42,077 bases of DNA from UMGS1696 sp964457685 (GTDB taxonomy: Bacteria > Bacillota > Clostridia > Oscillospirales > CAG-272), in the NCBI GenBank assembly GCA_964457685.1, contig CAYWFS010000012.1, positions 1 through 42,077 of the forward strand, in the 5' to 3' direction. The translations under genes were made by a program, and so were the position numbers. Below, piece after piece: positions 40,152 through 42,077 of the stretch (the first letter of the stretch is position 1; each line of letters begins with the position of its first letter). Under the pieces are notes generated by a model. It did not search any database. It saw only the letters and a program-made list of their open reading frames with translations, and was not told the DNA's origin.

Positions 40152-40223
40152 AGGCGACACCCAGAATCGAACTGGGGAATAAAAGTTTTGCAGACTTCTG
40201 CCTTACCGCTTGGCTATGTCGCC
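40152..40223 (-). tRNA. tRNA-Cys (anticodon GCA)
   Basis: On the minus strand the 72 bases fold as a cloverleaf: acceptor GGCGACA/TGTCGCC, D stem GCC/GGC, anticodon stem GAAGT/ACTTT with loop CTGCAAA giving anticodon GCA, and T arm CCCAG-TTCGATT-CTGGG. The discriminator base is T, as expected for tRNA-Cys. The CCA end is not encoded. A perfect promoter lies just upstream and a terminator follows. Confidence 0.95.
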
Positions 40224-40236
40224 GCTTGCAATATAG

Positions 40237-40265
40237 ATTATACTACATTGCGAGGGTTTTGTCAA
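40237..40265 (-). promoter_or_regulatory. Perfect consensus promoter of tRNA-Cys
   Basis: TTGACA (40265-40260), a 17-base spacer and TATAAT (40242-40237) on the minus strand. Confidence 0.85.
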
Positions 40266-40307
40266 GAGCTTTTTTAAAATTTGTCAGAATTAATTTATTT
40301 TTCCGTA

Positions 40308-41156
40308 TCAAAAGCTTAACTGCTGGGGTTCATCGGAGTCGTTTTCTTCCGCAGAAGCATAGGAATCGTTTTCGCTTGGCACAAATATCACGGCATCACG
40401 GAGTCTTTTCACTTCATCACAGAAAACAAACGTAAGAGACGGCTCGAATATTTCGCATATATCCGCAAGAGAACGTCCAATCGAGACCTTTTCGCTTGCC
40501 GTAACTATCACGGGATGAAGCTTTGCTATAAGCTCTGTAAGAGACTCCTCTCCGTCATGCTTCTGTCTCACGAGATTTGTTCTTTTTGTTATGCAGTCGC
40601 GACCAATAACAAGAACCTCGGGTTTCGGAGAGGCTAAGAAAGAATAAACGGAAGCGGAAAGTGTATATTTTGCACCGAAATCATATGCACGGGGAATATA
40701 CGAAGTCACGCCGAACACATTACGCATTACTTCGAGAGCTTCCACAAGAGCATATCGCTCCTCGGGTTCATCGGTACACAGAACTATTTTTGTAACTCCG
40801 GCACGCACCATTTCACTGATTGCACCGATAATCGCAACCGTTTTGTCAACACCGCAGACTTTATCTCCGCACAGCAGAATAAAGCGTCTTCTTTCGGCAT
40901 AACGCTTTGCATCAATGGAACGCATATTTTTCATTGGGGTAACGACTCGCAACATCATGGAAAGTCTTTCTTCGTCTACCGTGCATCTGTTACCGAAAGC
41001 GGAAGTATCCCCCGTCATCGAAAGCTGGGCTCCTTCCTTTGTAGGCAGTGTGAGACATTCATTCTCAAAATGAGTACATGAGCAAATACCGCCCACTGCT
41101 TCCCTTACTCCGAGTATACTTCCGTTTCTGCCCTTACGGATCTGTGGCATTCTCAT
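40308..41156 (-). CDS. Degenerate SF2 helicase-like protein (type III restriction Res N-terminal-like), probably inactive
   Basis: This 282-residue cytosolic protein has no clear family. Its middle resembles the first RecA-like lobe of type III restriction (Res) helicases in layout. A Walker-A-like loop at 101-106 reads CGVDKT instead of GTGKT. It is followed by the helix AIIGAISEMVRAGVTKIVLC, a region LVEALEVMRNVFG like the motif Ia area, the strand PEVLVIGRDCITKRTNLV near 179, and LHPVIVTASEK near 214, where active enzymes have DEPQ. The last 30 residues are acidic and polar. Starts further upstream are excluded because the likely -10 box (41191-41196) overlaps them; ATG at 41156 or 41150 fits an AAAGGTG/AAGGCGGG region. 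If the relationship is right, ATP hydrolysis is unlikely. It stands alone between a tRNA and an ABC exporter. Confidence 0.5.
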   Translation of the reverse strand: MRMPQIRKGRNGSILGVREAVGGICSCTHFENECLTLPTKEGAQLSMTGDTSAFGNRCTVDEERLSMMLRVVTPMKNMRSIDAKRYAERRRFILLCGDKVCGVDKTVAIIGAISEMVRAGVTKIVLCTDEPEERYALVEALEVMRNVFGVTSYIPRAYDFGAKYTLSASVYSFLASPKPEVLVIGRDCITKRTNLVRQKHDGEESLTELIAKLHPVIVTASEKVSIGRSLADICEIFEPSLTFVFCDEVKRLRDAVIFVPSENDSYASAEENDSDEPQQLSF

Positions 41157-41248
41157 CCCGCCTTTCGCACCTTTAATTAACGCTTTATTCATTATACCAT
41201 AATCCGACAAAAAAATCCACAATAACACAAAGATTATCTCCGATATAC

Positions 41249-41279
41249 AAAAAAAGAGACGGATTTTTCCGCCTCTTAA
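41249..41279 (-). terminator. Terminator of the ABC exporter gene
   Basis: AAGAG-CGG arms pair with CCG-CTCTT around an AT-rich loop, followed by a run of T on the minus strand. Confidence 0.75.
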
Positions 41280-41316
41280 ATTGACTTTCCAATCGTTGTT
41301 CTTTCGGGGAGATTTA

Positions 41317-42077
41317 TTATTCTATATCCTCACCTGTATTTGCACGGAACTGGAGCTTATAGAGATCGGAATATATTCCGCCCTTTTCCATAAGCTCGTT
41401 ATGCGAACCAAGCTCCGCAACATGACCGTCGGACACAACCGCTATCTCGTCCGCATTTTTTATGGTTGAAAGTCTGTGGGCAACGACAAGAGTAGTTCTC
41501 CCCTTGCAAAGGTCATCGAGGGCTTTCTGGATAAGTATCTCCGTTGTGTTGTCGAGGGCACTCGTAGCTTCATCGAGGATAAGTATCGGAGGATTTTTAA
41601 GGAACACTCTCGCTATCGACAGTCTCTGCTTCTGACCGCCCGACAGACGAACACCTCTTTCTCCTATCACGGTGTTATAGCCGTTCTCCAGTGTCATTAT
41701 GTAGTCGTGGATATTCGCTCTCTTTGCCGCCTCATATACCTCCTCATCGGTTGCGTCAAGTCTTCCGTAGAGGATGTTTTCCTTTATGGAGGCATTGAAA
41801 AGGTATATATCCTGCTGAACGATACCGATGTTACGTCTGAGCGACTCCATTGTTATATTTTCGATGTTATGACCGTCTATGAGTATCCGGCCGCTTTTCA
41901 GCTTATAGAAATTCGGGATAAGATGACATATTGTAGTCTTTCCTCCACCAGAGGGTCCCACAAGTGCAAAGGTCTCGCCCTGCTTTATATCGAGTGAGAG
42001 GTGGTCTATGACGATTTTTTCCTCCTCGTTTTCGTCAGGCTCGTATGCATAGGAAATATCCTTTATTTCTATGTGAC
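41317..42077 (-). CDS. ABC exporter, C-terminal ATP-binding domain (partial, runs off the window)
   Basis: The frame is open to the right edge, so only about 252 residues of the C-terminal part are present. All motifs of an exporter-type ATPase occur: Walker A GPSGGGKTT, Q-loop GIVQQDIYLFNASIKENILYG in part, signature LSGGQKQRLSIARVF, Walker B ILILDEATSALD and the switch His in VVAHRLSTIKNADEI. The protein ends with a short tail after the SHNELMEKGGIYSDLYKLQ region. It is the C-terminal half of a fused membrane-ATPase half-transporter of the MsbA/multidrug kind. An insertion of acidic residues (PDENEEE) early in the domain is mildly unusual. The membrane domain and partner gene lie outside the window. 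Confidence 0.93.
   Translation of the reverse strand, partial: HIEIKDISYAYEPDENEEEKIVIDHLSLDIKQGETFALVGPSGGGKTTICHLIPNFYKLKSGRILIDGHNIENITMESLRRNIGIVQQDIYLFNASIKENILYGRLDATDEEVYEAAKRANIHDYIMTLENGYNTVIGERGVRLSGGQKQRLSIARVFLKNPPILILDEATSALDNTTEILIQKALDDLCKGRTTLVVAHRLSTIKNADEIAVVSDGHVAELGSHNELMEKGGIYSDLYKLQFRANTGEDIE

Overview
The window looks like a chromosomal scaffold from an anaerobic, low-to-medium GC Gram-positive bacterium of the Clostridia, most likely a gut Oscillospirales-type organism assembled from a metagenome. The reasons are GGAGG-type ribosome sites and consensus TTGACA-17-TATAAT promoters before many units, a class 1B dihydroorotate dehydrogenase pair (PyrD/PyrK), lipobox solute-binding proteins, an S-layer-homology protein, a sodium-pump decarboxylase beta subunit, KtrAB, and a phenylacetate-CoA ligase next to an ACT-domain protein. 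No phage, transposon, CRISPR array or rRNA was seen. Two 100-N assembly gaps occur. One (31213-31312) is flanked by the same 55 bases on both sides, so it is an assembly join and the AraC-type gene across it is intact.

Layout. 1-5.8 kb: end of an unknown gene, a YhcH/NanQ-type protein, a SRAP-family protein, then trkA-trkH and an MFS transporter. 5.8-9.5 kb (minus): pyrK-pyrD, then an ECF transporter S component coupled to a kinase-like protein behind a leader with its own terminator. 9.5-13.1 kb: pduL, a small SleB-like hydrolase, and a gapped SLH surface protein. 13.2-17.7 kb (minus): a compact operon of sodium-pump beta subunit, a 50-residue one-helix subunit, ktrB, ktrA and a BNR (sialidase-fold) protein. 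17.9-19.7 kb (minus): ACT protein and paaK. 19.8-23.6 kb (plus): ribokinase-like kinase, ruvX, pepC, PHP phosphoesterase. 23.6-25.5 kb (minus): a CorC/HlyC-type membrane protein and, upstream, a compact transcription unit of unknown nature. 25.5-29.2 kb (minus): N-acetylneuraminate-lyase-like gene overlapping a second BNR protein, and an orphan solute-binding lipoprotein. 29.4-36.6 kb (plus): a PBP5-like protein with an altered KTG motif, an AraC regulator, and a complete sugar ABC importer behind three 38-bp tandem repeats. 36.7-42.1 kb: a two-domain lipoprotein, a short aromatic-acid-exporter-like protein, a second orphan solute-binding lipoprotein, tRNA-Cys, a degenerate helicase-like protein, and the end of an ABC exporter.

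Functional themes. The physiology is fermentative and glycan-oriented: sialic-acid-type catabolism (lyase, two BNR proteins, YhcH/NanQ homologue), sugar import, a ribokinase, and ion homeostasis (TrkAH plus KtrAB, the latter with Na+ extrusion parts). The most unusual signals are small: a repeated RNA-like element embedded in four intergenic terminators, several leaders that carry a terminator between promoter and gene, an autonomous unit at 25.2-25.5 kb, and three proteins that keep a family fold but lack a key catalytic residue. All functional assignments are from reading motifs; no database search was run.
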